Source: Chloroflexota bacterium (GTDB taxonomy: Bacteria; Chloroflexota; Limnocylindria; QHBO01). Taken from it: DNA of 8,615 nucleotides. Below, piece by piece: positions 1 through 6,357 of this stretch (position 1 is the stretch's first letter; each line of letters begins with the position of its first letter). Position numbers and translations under genes: made by a program. The notes under the pieces were generated by a model. The model worked only from the letters and a program-made list of their open reading frames with translations. It ran no database searches and had not been told where the DNA came from. The stretch covers positions 1 to 8,615 of the forward strand of contig JAGXHP010000074.1 in assembly GCA_024636135.1 (NCBI GenBank). The letters are read 5' to 3'.

Positions 1-2
1 AC

Positions 3-347
3 GCCGAGCTCCATCATCCGGTCGCCAACCGCATGCGTCAGCTGGGATACCCGCTCGGCGGCATCGGCGCGCGCCTGGCCGTGACCGGGACGGCCGTTCG
101 GGCGCGGACCCGGCTCATCGATCCGATCCGGGCCGTGCGCCGCATCGCACCGCGGCCTCTGCTCGTCATCTCCCCGCGCGAGGATCAGCTCATCAGCTGG
201 CGCCAGAGCCAGCGGCTGTTTGACGAGGCAGGGGAGCCGAAGGAGCTCTACGTGGTCGAGGGCGCCGAGCACGCCGAGGCGTACGCGACCGACCCCGAGA
301 CGTACCGTCGTCGAGTCCTGGCGTTCCTCGAGCGCCACCTGGGATAG
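3..347 (+). CDS. alpha/beta hydrolase, C-terminal part (5' end outside window)
   Basis: The reading frame is open from base 3 to the TAG at 345-347, so this is the last 114 codons of a gene that begins left of the window. It resembles the C-terminal third of alpha/beta-hydrolase-fold enzymes (prolyl oligopeptidase/dienelactone-hydrolase-like). A strand with the pattern APRPLLVISPREDQLI carries the probable catalytic Asp (codon 183-185). The motif LYVVEGAEHAEAY carries the probable catalytic His (codon 270-272). A final helix, YRRRVLAFLERHLG, is typical of the fold's end. The nucleophile Ser and its GxSxG elbow lie upstream and cannot be seen, so the substrate is unknown. The ATG at 33 is probably an internal Met, since the hydrolase-like frame continues upstream of it. 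The family assignment is good; any finer function would be a guess. Confidence 0.75.
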   Translation, partial: AELHHPVANRMRQLGYPLGGIGARLAVTGTAVRARTRLIDPIRAVRRIAPRPLLVISPREDQLISWRQSQRLFDEAGEPKELYVVEGAEHAEAYATDPETYRRRVLAFLERHLG

Positions 348-360
348 GCCACGCCCCGTA

Positions 361-387
361 CCGATGGGTGATGATCGCGCCCATCGG
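361..387 (+). other. hairpin after hydrolase gene / upstream of RR-ATPase promoter
   Basis: CCGATGGG (361-368) is the exact reverse complement of CCCATCGG (380-387). The pairing can extend inward by a G-T and a G-C pair, leaving a loop of about 7 nt. It starts 14 nt after the hydrolase stop codon. No T-tract follows, so it is a poor canonical intrinsic terminator. It also lies about 27 nt upstream of a TATAAT box, so it could instead be an operator-type palindrome for the next gene. The structure is seen directly; its role is undecided. Confidence 0.45.
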
Positions 388-413
388 CCCATGGAGCGGA
401 CGCATCCGATCTC

Positions 414-419
414 TATAAT
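414..419 (+). promoter_or_regulatory. -10 promoter element TATAAT
   Basis: A perfect TATAAT stands out in this GC-rich sequence and lies about 32 nt upstream of the TTG start at 451, predicting a 5' leader of roughly 25 nt. The best -35 candidate is weak: TGGAGC at 392-397, 3 of 6 matches with a 16-bp spacer. The promoter may therefore depend on an activator, possibly acting through the palindrome at 361-387. The whole intergenic stretch is only 103 bp, so this is the natural promoter position for the receiver-ATPase gene. Confidence 0.5.
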
Positions 420-438
420 TGCCTCATCCATCTCACCC

Positions 439-444
439 AGGGGA
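439..444 (+). promoter_or_regulatory. ribosome binding site deciding the TTG start at 451
   Basis: AGGGGA sits 6 nt before TTG 451-453. This site plus the exact start of the receiver fold (AATKVLVVDDD) fixes the start at TTG 451. The same frame is open much further upstream, but that extra sequence overlaps the hydrolase gene and looks like out-of-frame translation. Confidence 0.7.
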
Positions 445-450
445 TCTGCA

Positions 451-1635
451 TTGGCTGCCACCAAGGTCCTGGTCGTCGACGACGATCTCAACATCCAGCG
501 CGTCCTGGTCTTCACGCTGAAGCAGGAAGGGTTCGAGGTTCACGTCGCATCCGACGGGCAGGCCGGCGTCGAGATGGCGGCGTCCATCGAGCCGGATCTC
601 ATCCTCATGGACGTGGCGATGCCGAAGCTCGACGGCTATGCCGCCACCGGCCAGATTCGGGCGGCGGAGACGGCGCCCAAGCGCGTGCCGATCATCATGC
701 TCACGGCCGAGGCCGACGTGGAGCAGCGGGTCAGGGGCCTGCGCGCCGGTGCCGACGACGACATCGTCAAGCCGTTCCATCCGCTCGAGCTCATCGCTCG
801 TATCAAAGCCCTGCTGTCGCGCTCGGGGAATGGCCGGGCCCCGAAGCCGGGGGTCGAGCGCGCTTCGCTCAGCCGCCTGGCGTGCTTCTACGGTGCCAAG
901 GGTGGCGTCGGGACGACGACGATCGCGATCAACACGGCCATCGCCCTGTCCGCCCGCCTCAAGCGGCAGGTGGCGCTTCTCGACGCGAACCTTCAGTTCG
1001 GCGACATGCGCGTCTTCCTCGACCTCGGCCTGGACTCCGCGTCGATCGTCAACGCCATCACCGAGAACGATCTCGACGCCGATCTGCTCAAGAAGCTCAT
1101 GGTCTCCCACCACGCGGGGATGCAGCTGCTGCTGGCGCCACCGAATCCGGAATCGGCCGACCTGGTCGCCGAGCGACAGCGGACCCATCCGCGCTCCCTG
1201 TCGAACATCCTGGGCCTCATGCGACGCGCGTACGACTACACCGTGATCGACATGGCGAAGAGCATCGACGACTTCAATCTCCAGCTGTTCGACGAGGCCG
1301 ATGTCATCTTCGTGGTGATGACCGCCGACCTGTCATGCCTGAAGAACGTCCGGCTGGTGCTCGAGACCATGGAGTCGCTCGGATACGAGCGCAATAAGGT
1401 GCAGCTGGTCCTCAACCGATCGAACGCCTACACCGGGATCAACGTCGACAACGCCGAGTCCGCGCTGGGTCGCAGGATCGACTACCAGATCATCAACGAG
1501 TACCGCGGTGCGATCAGCGCCCTGAACTCGGGCGAGCCATTCATGTCGTCGCGCCCCGACGGACCCCTCGGCCAGAGCGTCGCGAAGTTCGCGGACGAGC
1601 TCGACGCCATGTTCGCGGCGGCGGTCAGCGCCTGA
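451..1635 (+). CDS. response-regulator receiver fused to CpaE/TadZ-type ATPase
   Basis: The product is 394 residues. Residues 3-122 form a CheY-like receiver with the acidic pair D10/D11, phospho-acceptor D54 (LILMDVAMPKLDG), T85 and K107 (IVKPF), so the phosphorylation site appears complete. A short Gly/Pro/Arg linker (about 125-140) leads to a MinD/ParA-like deviant Walker ATPase, about 141-390. Its P-loop GAKGGVGTTT keeps the signature Lys (K150) but has Thr where classical MinD has the second Lys, a substitution I recall from CpaE/TadZ relatives. The following LLDANLQFGD (177-185) matches the CpaE-type Walker A' region. CpaE/TadZ proteins localise Tad/Flp pilus assembly at the inner membrane or cell pole. 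No other tad gene is in the window, so the partner is unknown. Transcription probably starts at the TATAAT at 414; the next gene lies 156 bp downstream, so it is likely monocistronic. Domain calls are firm, biological role is inferred. Confidence 0.88.
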   Translation: MAATKVLVVDDDLNIQRVLVFTLKQEGFEVHVASDGQAGVEMAASIEPDLILMDVAMPKLDGYAATGQIRAAETAPKRVPIIMLTAEADVEQRVRGLRAGADDDIVKPFHPLELIARIKALLSRSGNGRAPKPGVERASLSRLACFYGAKGGVGTTTIAINTAIALSARLKRQVALLDANLQFGDMRVFLDLGLDSASIVNAITENDLDADLLKKLMVSHHAGMQLLLAPPNPESADLVAERQRTHPRSLSNILGLMRRAYDYTVIDMAKSIDDFNLQLFDEADVIFVVMTADLSCLKNVRLVLETMESLGYERNKVQLVLNRSNAYTGINVDNAESALGRRIDYQIINEYRGAISALNSGEPFMSSRPDGPLGQSVAKFADELDAMFAAAVSA

Positions 1636-1791
1636 CTTCGGTTCCTGAGGAGCGGTAACCGGCGCCTAACCATCGGGTAAGCCCTGCCTCCCTAGCCTTG
1701 GCAGCGCCGGTCGCCGCTGGTTAGTAGGGAGGCGAGCAGGTGGGCGACCGGCACTTCGTCCACACCTGGTGCTGCCTCCCCCGAGGTCCCG
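1636..1791 (+). other. intergenic region upstream of comM: inverted repeat and possible weak promoter
   Basis: This 156-bp gap holds GCCTCCCTA (1686-1694) facing its exact complement TAGGGAGGC (1725-1733), with a 30-nt loop that contains a smaller stem, CAGCG/CGCTG (1702-1706/1715-1719). A -35-like TTGGCA (1698-1703, 5 of 6) is followed after 18 bp by a poor -10, TAGTAG (1722-1727, 3 of 6), which overlaps the 3' arm. TAACC occurs twice, at 1656-1660 and 1667-1671, 11 bp apart. These are structures seen in the sequence; whether they are terminator, attenuator or operator is not determinable here. No T-tract follows the stem. Confidence 0.35.
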
Positions 1792-3306
1792 ATGCTGGCT
1801 TCCGCGCTCAGCGCGTCGATCGTGGGGGTGGATGGCGTCCCCGTCCGGGTCGAGGTCGATGTGGCCTTCGGGCTGCCCGGTATGACGATCGTCGGCCTCG
1901 CGGGGAGCGCCGTGCTCGAGGCGCGGGAGCGCGTGCGCGCGGCCCTGCGCAATTCGGGATTCGAGGTTCCCGCGCGACGTATCACGATCAACCTCGCCCC
2001 GGCCGACCTTCCGAAGGAGGGCACCGGGCACGACCTCGCCATGGCGACCGCCATCCTCGTCGCCTCCGACCAGCTGGACCCGGTTGGGGAAACGGGGATA
2101 TCGGGGACCGCCCTGATCGGTGAGCTTGCGCTCGACGGCTCGCTCCGCGCCGTGCCGGGCGTGATGGCGCTGGTCTCGGCGGCACGAGCGTGCGGGGCCA
2201 GCGCAGCGATCGTGCCGGCGGAAGCCGCCGCCGAGGCGGCGGCGGTCGGTGGCATCAGGGTCCACGGCGCGCACCGTTTGGGGGAGGTGATCCGTCATCT
2301 TGCGGGGCTCGAACCGCTGGATCCGCTCGAACCGCCGCGTCGCACCGACGAGCCGATACCGGACGACGTGGTCGACATCGGGTCCGTGGTCGGGCATCTC
2401 GTCGGCCGGCGAACCCTGGAGATCGCGGTTGCCGGCCGCCACAACCTGGCGTTCAGCGGGCCGCCGGGCGTCGGTAAGACCCTCCTCGCCCGAGCGGCCG
2501 CGGGACTCCTGCCTCCGCTCGACGAGGACGAGGCCGCCGAGGTCAGCCGGATCCGATCCGTCGCGGGGACGGCCGATCGCGGACCGCTCCTGCCCCGCCG
2601 CCGCCCGTTTCGGGCCCCGCATCACACGATCTCCCTTCAAGCTTTGGTGGGTGGCGGACCGCGGGTCCGGCCCGGCGAGGTGAGCCTTGCTCACCGTGGC
2701 GCGCTCTTCCTGGACGAGACGCTCCAGTTCCGCGCCGATGCGCTCGACGCGCTTCGTGGTCCGCTCGACTCAGGCTCGGTCACGATTGCCCGCGTGGAGC
2801 GCGTGCTGTCCCTCCCCGCACGTTTCATGCTGCTGGCCGCATTCAATCCCTGTCCCTGCGGCTGGTTCGGAACGCGCGGGCGAACGTGCACGTGCGAGGA
2901 CGGCGCGAGGCGCCGGTACCACGCTCGACTGTCCGGACCGATTCGAGATCGCCTCGATCTCGTCGTGCCCCTGCTCCCCGTGGCGTCCATCGGCAACGGG
3001 TCCGTCATCGAAGGCTCCCGCGCGGTGGCGGGCAGGATTGCGGTTGCCGCGACCCGGCAACGCGTGCGGCAGGGCACCGCGAACGCGGAGCTGCCGCCTG
3101 ATCGGCTCGACGATCGCACGGGATTCGATCGCCGCATTCGGATCGGGCTCGACGCGCGTGCGCGTGCACTCGGGCTGTCGATGCGGCGTGTCCATCGCGC
3201 CGCCCGCGTGGCGCGAACGATCGCCGACCTCGCCGGCTGTGACGCGGTCCGCGAGGAGCACCTCGACGAAGCGCTGGCCCACCGGCCGCAGGACGGCCGC
3301 GAGTGA
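1792..3306 (+). CDS. comM: ComM/YifB family Mg-chelatase-like AAA+ ATPase
   Basis: The 504-residue length matches the family (about 500). Studied homologues are hexameric helicases that drive branch migration of invading strands during natural transformation. The N-terminal ChlI/Lon-like domain is unmistakable: LASALSASIVGVDGVPVRVEVD, then FGLPGMTIVGL (26-36) and RRITINLAPADLPKEG (62-77). The AAA+ core has Walker A GPPGVGKT (223-230), the family signature FRAPHHTIS (273-281) and Walker B GALFLDET (303-310). The Cys-bearing NPCPCGWFG...CTC segment (352-368) and the SGPIRDRLDL sensor motif (381-390) are also family hallmarks. The C-terminal Mg_chelatase_C helical domain spans about 400-500. ATG 1792 is the first usable start after an in-frame stop at 1693; a modest GAGG (1783-1786) precedes it. 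Its stop overlaps the dprA start, implying co-translation. One small oddity is that Walker B continues as TLQF rather than the usual LPEF. Confidence 0.95.
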   Translation: MLASALSASIVGVDGVPVRVEVDVAFGLPGMTIVGLAGSAVLEARERVRAALRNSGFEVPARRITINLAPADLPKEGTGHDLAMATAILVASDQLDPVGETGISGTALIGELALDGSLRAVPGVMALVSAARACGASAAIVPAEAAAEAAAVGGIRVHGAHRLGEVIRHLAGLEPLDPLEPPRRTDEPIPDDVVDIGSVVGHLVGRRTLEIAVAGRHNLAFSGPPGVGKTLLARAAAGLLPPLDEDEAAEVSRIRSVAGTADRGPLLPRRRPFRAPHHTISLQALVGGGPRVRPGEVSLAHRGALFLDETLQFRADALDALRGPLDSGSVTIARVERVLSLPARFMLLAAFNPCPCGWFGTRGRTCTCEDGARRRYHARLSGPIRDRLDLVVPLLPVASIGNGSVIEGSRAVAGRIAVAATRQRVRQGTANAELPPDRLDDRTGFDRRIRIGLDARARALGLSMRRVHRAARVARTIADLAGCDAVREEHLDEALAHRPQDGRE

Positions 3307-4469
3307 TCGGCGTGGGTACACACCCAGCGACACGGGGCAGCCGGCGCGGCGCCGGCTCCCGCGCCAGCGAGCGGGACGCCTGGATTGCATTGTCCGTCCT
3401 GCGCGGCGTCGGACCGGCCGGATTCGCCCGGCTCGTGGCCGAGCACGGATCCGCGACCGAGGCTTGGGTCGCCGGCGTCGTCCCGGACCGGCGCGCGGCC
3501 ACGGTGAGCGAGACCCACGTGGGTCGAGATGCATCGGCGGCTCGCGCGATCGCGCGTTCGCTGGCGCTGGCCACTCGTCGCGCCGGCGGGCGCGTCGTGA
3601 CCGCCCTGGACGACGACTATCCCCCCGCGCTGCGGACCCTTGATCCGCGGCCGCCCACGCTCTTCGTCGCCGGGCCGGCCGAGGTGTTCCAGCGACGGGC
3701 CGTCGCCATCGTCGGCACGCGCCGCGCATCCGGCTACGGGTTGTCGATCGCTACCGACATCGCCGATGAGCTGGCACGCGCCGGCGTCGTCGTCGTCTCG
3801 GGACTTGCCGTCGGGATCGATGGCGCCGCGCATCGCGCAACGGTCGCGGCAGGGGCGCGGGGCATTGCCGTCTTGCCATCGCCGTTGGACCGGGTCTACC
3901 CGCCGCGACATCGACCGTTGGCGCGTGACCTGCTGCGGGCGGGGGGTGCCCTGGTGAGCGAGATCGCCATCGGTGCGGCGGTCGGCAAGCCGGACTTCGC
4001 GCGCCGGAACAGGATCATCGCCGGCCTCTCCGAGGCGGTCGTGGTGGTCGAGGCACCTGATCACTCGGGAGCGCTTCTGACCGCATCGGCGGCGGTCGCC
4101 ATCGGGCGCGAGCTCTACGCCGTGCCCGGCCCGATCGATGCCATGGCCTCGCGTGGATGCAACCGGCTGATCGCCGACCAGCAGGCCACGCTCGTCACCT
4201 CGCCGGTCGCGCTGCTCCACCAGATCGGCCTGACGCGCGGGGCGCGCCCGCCGTCGGTCACGACCCTGTCCGAGGTTGAGGGCGTGGTCCTGCGCTACCT
4301 GCTTGAGCGCCCCGGGTCAATCGAAGAACTCGTCGATCGGGCCCGTCAACCACCCGCCTCGGTGGCCAGCGCATTGGCCATGCTGGAGGCACGCGGACTC
4401 GCCAATCCGTTCGGCGGCGCGACCTTCCACCCGACCTTGGCGGCTCGACGGCTCGCGGCGCTCGTATGA
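3303..4469 (+). CDS. dprA: DNA-processing protein DprA (Smf)
   Basis: DprA binds incoming single-stranded DNA in the cytoplasm and loads RecA onto it during natural transformation. The 388-residue product has an N-terminal helix-hairpin-helix/SAM-like region (about 24-60, IALSVLRGVGPAGFARL). The extended Rossmann core follows with VAIVGTRRASGYG (134-146), VVVSGLAVGIDGAAH (163-177), LDRVYP (195-200), RRNRIIAGLS (234-243), SGALLTA (255-261) and AVPGP (273-277). A winged-helix C-terminal domain (about 318-388) carries VLRYLLERPGSIEELVDR and a final LEARGLANPFGG wing. GTG 3303 overlaps the comM TGA in a 4-bp GTGA junction, with AGGA at 3290-3293 as a Shine-Dalgarno 9 nt upstream. A second in-frame GTG at 3312 is possible. 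The first 23 residues are low complexity and dispensable-looking. Competence use in this organism is inferred; DprA also occurs in bacteria not known to be transformable. Confidence 0.95.
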   Translation: MIGVGTHPATRGSRRGAGSRASERDAWIALSVLRGVGPAGFARLVAEHGSATEAWVAGVVPDRRAATVSETHVGRDASAARAIARSLALATRRAGGRVVTALDDDYPPALRTLDPRPPTLFVAGPAEVFQRRAVAIVGTRRASGYGLSIATDIADELARAGVVVVSGLAVGIDGAAHRATVAAGARGIAVLPSPLDRVYPPRHRPLARDLLRAGGALVSEIAIGAAVGKPDFARRNRIIAGLSEAVVVVEAPDHSGALLTASAAVAIGRELYAVPGPIDAMASRGCNRLIADQQATLVTSPVALLHQIGLTRGARPPSVTTLSEVEGVVLRYLLERPGSIEELVDRARQPPASVASALAMLEARGLANPFGGATFHPTLAARRLAALV

Positions 4470-4495
4470 CAGACCCAGTACCGATGGGCTATCCT
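4466..4495 (+). promoter_or_regulatory. predicted promoter for the CAP-domain gene
   Basis: ATGACA (4466-4471, 5 of 6 matches to TTGACA) and TATCCT (4490-4495, 4 of 6 matches to TATAAT) are separated by 18 bp. The -35 overlaps the dprA stop codon. The spacer carries GTACCGATGGG (4478-4488), which also occurs upstream of the receiver-ATPase gene. The predicted leader to the TTG start at 4568 is about 65 nt. This is a consensus match by eye. Confidence 0.5.
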
Positions 4496-4555
4496 TTGGA
4501 CCGCCTCTCGGCTTATCTGACTGTGCCCAACGACAGGTGAGCCCCGAATCCCCAT

Positions 4556-4559
4556 GGAG
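4556..4559 (+). promoter_or_regulatory. ribosome binding site for the TTG start at 4568
   Basis: GGAG (4556-4559) is 8 nt upstream of TTG 4568-4570. The nearby ATG at 4554 and GTG at 4563 are in a different frame, and TTG 4561 is in the third frame. TTG 4568 is therefore the start that matches both the Shine-Dalgarno site and the positively charged N-terminus of the export signal. Confidence 0.6.
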
Positions 4560-4567
4560 TTTGTGTA

Positions 4568-6235
4568 TTGCGTCCGATCCGAACCGCCGCGGCACTGGCC
4601 GCCCCGTTCGAGTCGCTCGGCAAGTTGCTGAGCAGCCATCGAGCCGTCGCACGCGTCTCGATCGCCGCCCTCTCGTTCACGTTCATTATCGCGTTCAGCC
4701 AGCAGGCACCGGTCACCCGGGCCGAGCCGGAGCCGGCATCTGTCGCTCCCGCCTCGTTGCTGCCGCAGAACGTCGGTATCGGTGTCCCCACCGATGCCGC
4801 CATCACCATCGACTTCGACGTCAGCATGAACCCCGGTTCCGTCGAAGCCGCCCTCAACGTCCTTCCGACCGAAGCCGTCGAGACGTCCTGGACCCCCGAG
4901 CTGGACCAGCTGACGCTCACACCCGAACAGCGCTGGGACACCGACGCGACCTACCTGGTTGTCGTTGGCGAAACTGCGCTCGGCACGGATGGCTCGGCGC
5001 TCGGTGGACCCCATCGCTACTCGTTCAGTACCGAGACTGCCCCCCGCGTCACGGACTTCCAGGTTCGCTTGGTCGATCCGCCGATCGTCGATCCCGATGC
5101 CGGCCTCGAGGAGGAAGCCGCGACGCGTTCTGCCGCGAGCGCCGCGCCGCCGGCTTCGGACGTCCTCCCGCCGACGAAGACGGCCACCGAGGTGAGCGCC
5201 ACCAGCGCCATCAGCGTGTCGTTCTCGGACGTGATGGACCGCGCGGACGTCGAGTCGCGCTTTGCGATCACACCTGAAGTCGAGGGCGACCTCGAGTGGG
5301 AGGGAACGGATCTTGTCTTCCGGCCCTCCGGCCGCATGGAGCCTGGCGCGCGCTACACGATCAGCGTGATCGGGGCGCATGACGCGTCCGGCAACGTCAT
5401 CGGCGGCAAGGGAAACTTCTCGTTCATCGTCCAGCCCGGCGCCCAGGTCACGAAGACCCAGCCCGAGGCGGAGGCGATGGACGTCGAGCCCCCGACGGTC
5501 GAGCTGTGGTTCAGCCAGCCGATGGCCATCGATGCCACGAACAAGGCGTTCGGGCTGACGGACTCATCGAACGGTCAGCTCGTCGGCGGCATCCTGAATT
5601 GGAACGAGGCTGCGACGCAGCTCGTCTACACGCCCGATCAGCCGCTGGCCGGCGGCCGCACCTACGTGGTGGCGTTCGACGGTGGCGCACGGGATGCCGA
5701 CAGCAATGTCGTCGATGCGGGACTGACCTTCACGACCAAGGCCGCACCGGTCTCGACGGCGGCCCCCACGGTGCGCAGTGCGCCGTCGACGCCGTCGACG
5801 CCGTCGATTCCCCCCGCCGGACCGGCTACCAGCCTGGCGGGCTATGCCCTCAACCAGGTCAATGCCGCCCGAGCAGCCTATGGATTCGCGCCGGTCGTGC
5901 TGGACGCCAGCATCTCCGCGGTCGCCTCGGCGCACGCGTGGGACCAGGCCCGCAACGGCTACTTCAGCCACACCGGGGCCAACGGCAGCACGCGCGAGAG
6001 TCGGCTTCGCGCCGGAGGCGTCAGTTTCGGCTGGTCCGGCGAGAACCAGTGCTATCACGTCGGCATAAGCGAGCAGGCAACCCTCGACTGGTGCCACGCC
6101 CAGTTCATGGCTGAGCCGTATCCCGGCCAGTGGAACCACATCGCGAACATCCTCAATCCCAATGCACGGCGCATGGGCGTAGGGATCGCGACGGCGGGCG
6201 GCCGAACCGTCATCACGTGGAACTTCACCGACTGA
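4568..6235 (+). CDS. exported protein: three SbsA-like Ig domains plus C-terminal CAP/SCP domain
   Basis: The product is 555 residues. An Arg/Lys-bearing N-terminus and a hydrophobic stretch at about 29-44 (VSIAALSFTFIIAF) look like a signal peptide or anchor, with possible cleavage after TRA (about 52). Three repeats resembling Big_5/SbsA Ig-like domains follow at about 62-156, 198-290 and 293-392, each with an FDVSMNPG-, FSDVMDR- or FSQPMAI-type motif and an FSFxT-like end. A Ser/Thr/Pro linker (about 393-420, PSTPSTPSIPP) leads to a CAP/SCP domain of the YkwD type (424-555). This keeps YFSHTG with H468, GEN with E492, NH with H524, ANILNPNARRMGVGI and the final strand. CAP domains occur in many secreted proteins with diverse or unknown activities, so I assign location (outside the membrane, probably cell-surface) but no reaction. 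C495 and C509 could form a disulfide. It has its own promoter and separates dprA from topA. Confidence 0.88.
   Translation: MRPIRTAAALAAPFESLGKLLSSHRAVARVSIAALSFTFIIAFSQQAPVTRAEPEPASVAPASLLPQNVGIGVPTDAAITIDFDVSMNPGSVEAALNVLPTEAVETSWTPELDQLTLTPEQRWDTDATYLVVVGETALGTDGSALGGPHRYSFSTETAPRVTDFQVRLVDPPIVDPDAGLEEEAATRSAASAAPPASDVLPPTKTATEVSATSAISVSFSDVMDRADVESRFAITPEVEGDLEWEGTDLVFRPSGRMEPGARYTISVIGAHDASGNVIGGKGNFSFIVQPGAQVTKTQPEAEAMDVEPPTVELWFSQPMAIDATNKAFGLTDSSNGQLVGGILNWNEAATQLVYTPDQPLAGGRTYVVAFDGGARDADSNVVDAGLTFTTKAAPVSTAAPTVRSAPSTPSTPSIPPAGPATSLAGYALNQVNAARAAYGFAPVVLDASISAVASAHAWDQARNGYFSHTGANGSTRESRLRAGGVSFGWSGENQCYHVGISEQATLDWCHAQFMAEPYPGQWNHIANILNPNARRMGVGIATAGGRTVITWNFTD
5782..5808 (+). repeat. 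9-nt tandem repeat, three units, in linker of CAP-domain gene
   Basis: GCCGTCGAC occurs at 5782-5790 and 5791-5799 and once more as GCCGTCGAT at 5800-5808. It encodes the Pro-Ser-Thr steps of the flexible linker between the third Ig-like domain and the CAP domain. The unit is a multiple of 3, so copy-number change would alter linker length without shifting frame. Confidence 0.8.
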
Positions 6236-6240
6236 TCCCT

Positions 6241-6273
6241 GAGCCGGGCGGCGCGCCTCGCCTCGCCCGGTTC
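6241..6273 (+). terminator. possible terminator hairpin of the CAP-domain gene
   Basis: GAGCCGGGCG (6241-6250) pairs with CGCCCGGTTC (6264-6273) over 10 bp including one G-T pair, around a 13-nt loop. It begins 5 nt after the stop codon. Only a short TTCTC follows, with no real T-run, so intrinsic termination is uncertain. Confidence 0.4.
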
Positions 6274-6289
6274 TCGATCACGGCAACCG

Positions 6290-6339
6290 ACCGGCCCCGT
6301 GCTCTCGGCCCCGCAGAGGGGGCCGAGCACGGGGCCGGT
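6290..6339 (+). other. very strong hairpin/inverted repeat upstream of topA (terminator or cruciform-type element)
   Basis: Bases 6290-6303 pair with 6326-6339 (14 bp). After a 2-nt bulge (CT, 6304-6305), 6306-6312 pair with 6319-6325 (7 bp), closing a 6-nt loop GCAGAG. All 21 pairs are Watson-Crick, with blocks such as CCGGCCCCGTGCT. No T-tract follows. Its 3' arm ends where the extended -10 of the putative topA promoter begins. It may act as a T-less terminator backing up the hairpin at 6241-6273, or as a structural element at the topA promoter. Confidence 0.6.
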
Positions 6340-6347
6340 GCTACACT
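6339..6347 (+). promoter_or_regulatory. extended -10 promoter for topA
   Basis: TGCTACACT has the extended -10 form TGn followed by TACACT (4 of 6 matches to TATAAT). The corresponding -35 zone falls inside the 3' arm of the hairpin at 6290-6339 and has no good match, as expected for an extended -10 promoter. Transcription would start near 6353-6355, giving topA a leader of about 100 nt. Confidence 0.45.
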
Positions 6348-6357
6348 CGCTCACCGT

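Noticed and set aside
220..450. Upstream extension of the receiver-ATPase frame to TTG 220
   Set aside because: It overlaps the hydrolase C-terminus, is Arg/Ser/Pro-rich like an out-of-frame reading, and the Shine-Dalgarno plus fold boundary support TTG 451.
433..1188. Minus-strand open frame of 251 codons opposite the receiver-ATPase gene
   Set aside because: Shadow of a gene with clear receiver and P-loop motifs.
1740..2123. GTG-started ORF with a good GGGAGG site overlapping comM out of frame
   Set aside because: Its Arg/Gly-rich translation has no domain and reads through the conserved comM N-terminus; kept only as part of the structural observation on the leader.
1666..2694. Minus-strand open frame of 342 codons opposite the comM start
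   Set aside because: Low-complexity, Arg-rich translation, antisense to the conserved comM N-terminal domain.
2687..3643. 318-codon + strand frame overlapping comM and dprA
   Set aside because: Out-of-frame shadow rich in Arg, Ser and Pro, crossing the coupled comM-dprA junction.
2691..4220. Long minus-strand open frame of 509 codons opposite comM and dprA
   Set aside because: It is antisense to two unmistakable conserved genes. Its translation is Arg/Gly/Asp/Ala-rich without any domain, which is the usual consequence of GC-rich third positions.
4346..5380. Minus-strand open frame of 344 codons opposite dprA end and the Ig-CAP gene
   Set aside because: No recognisable motif, and it spans two convincing + strand genes and their promoter.
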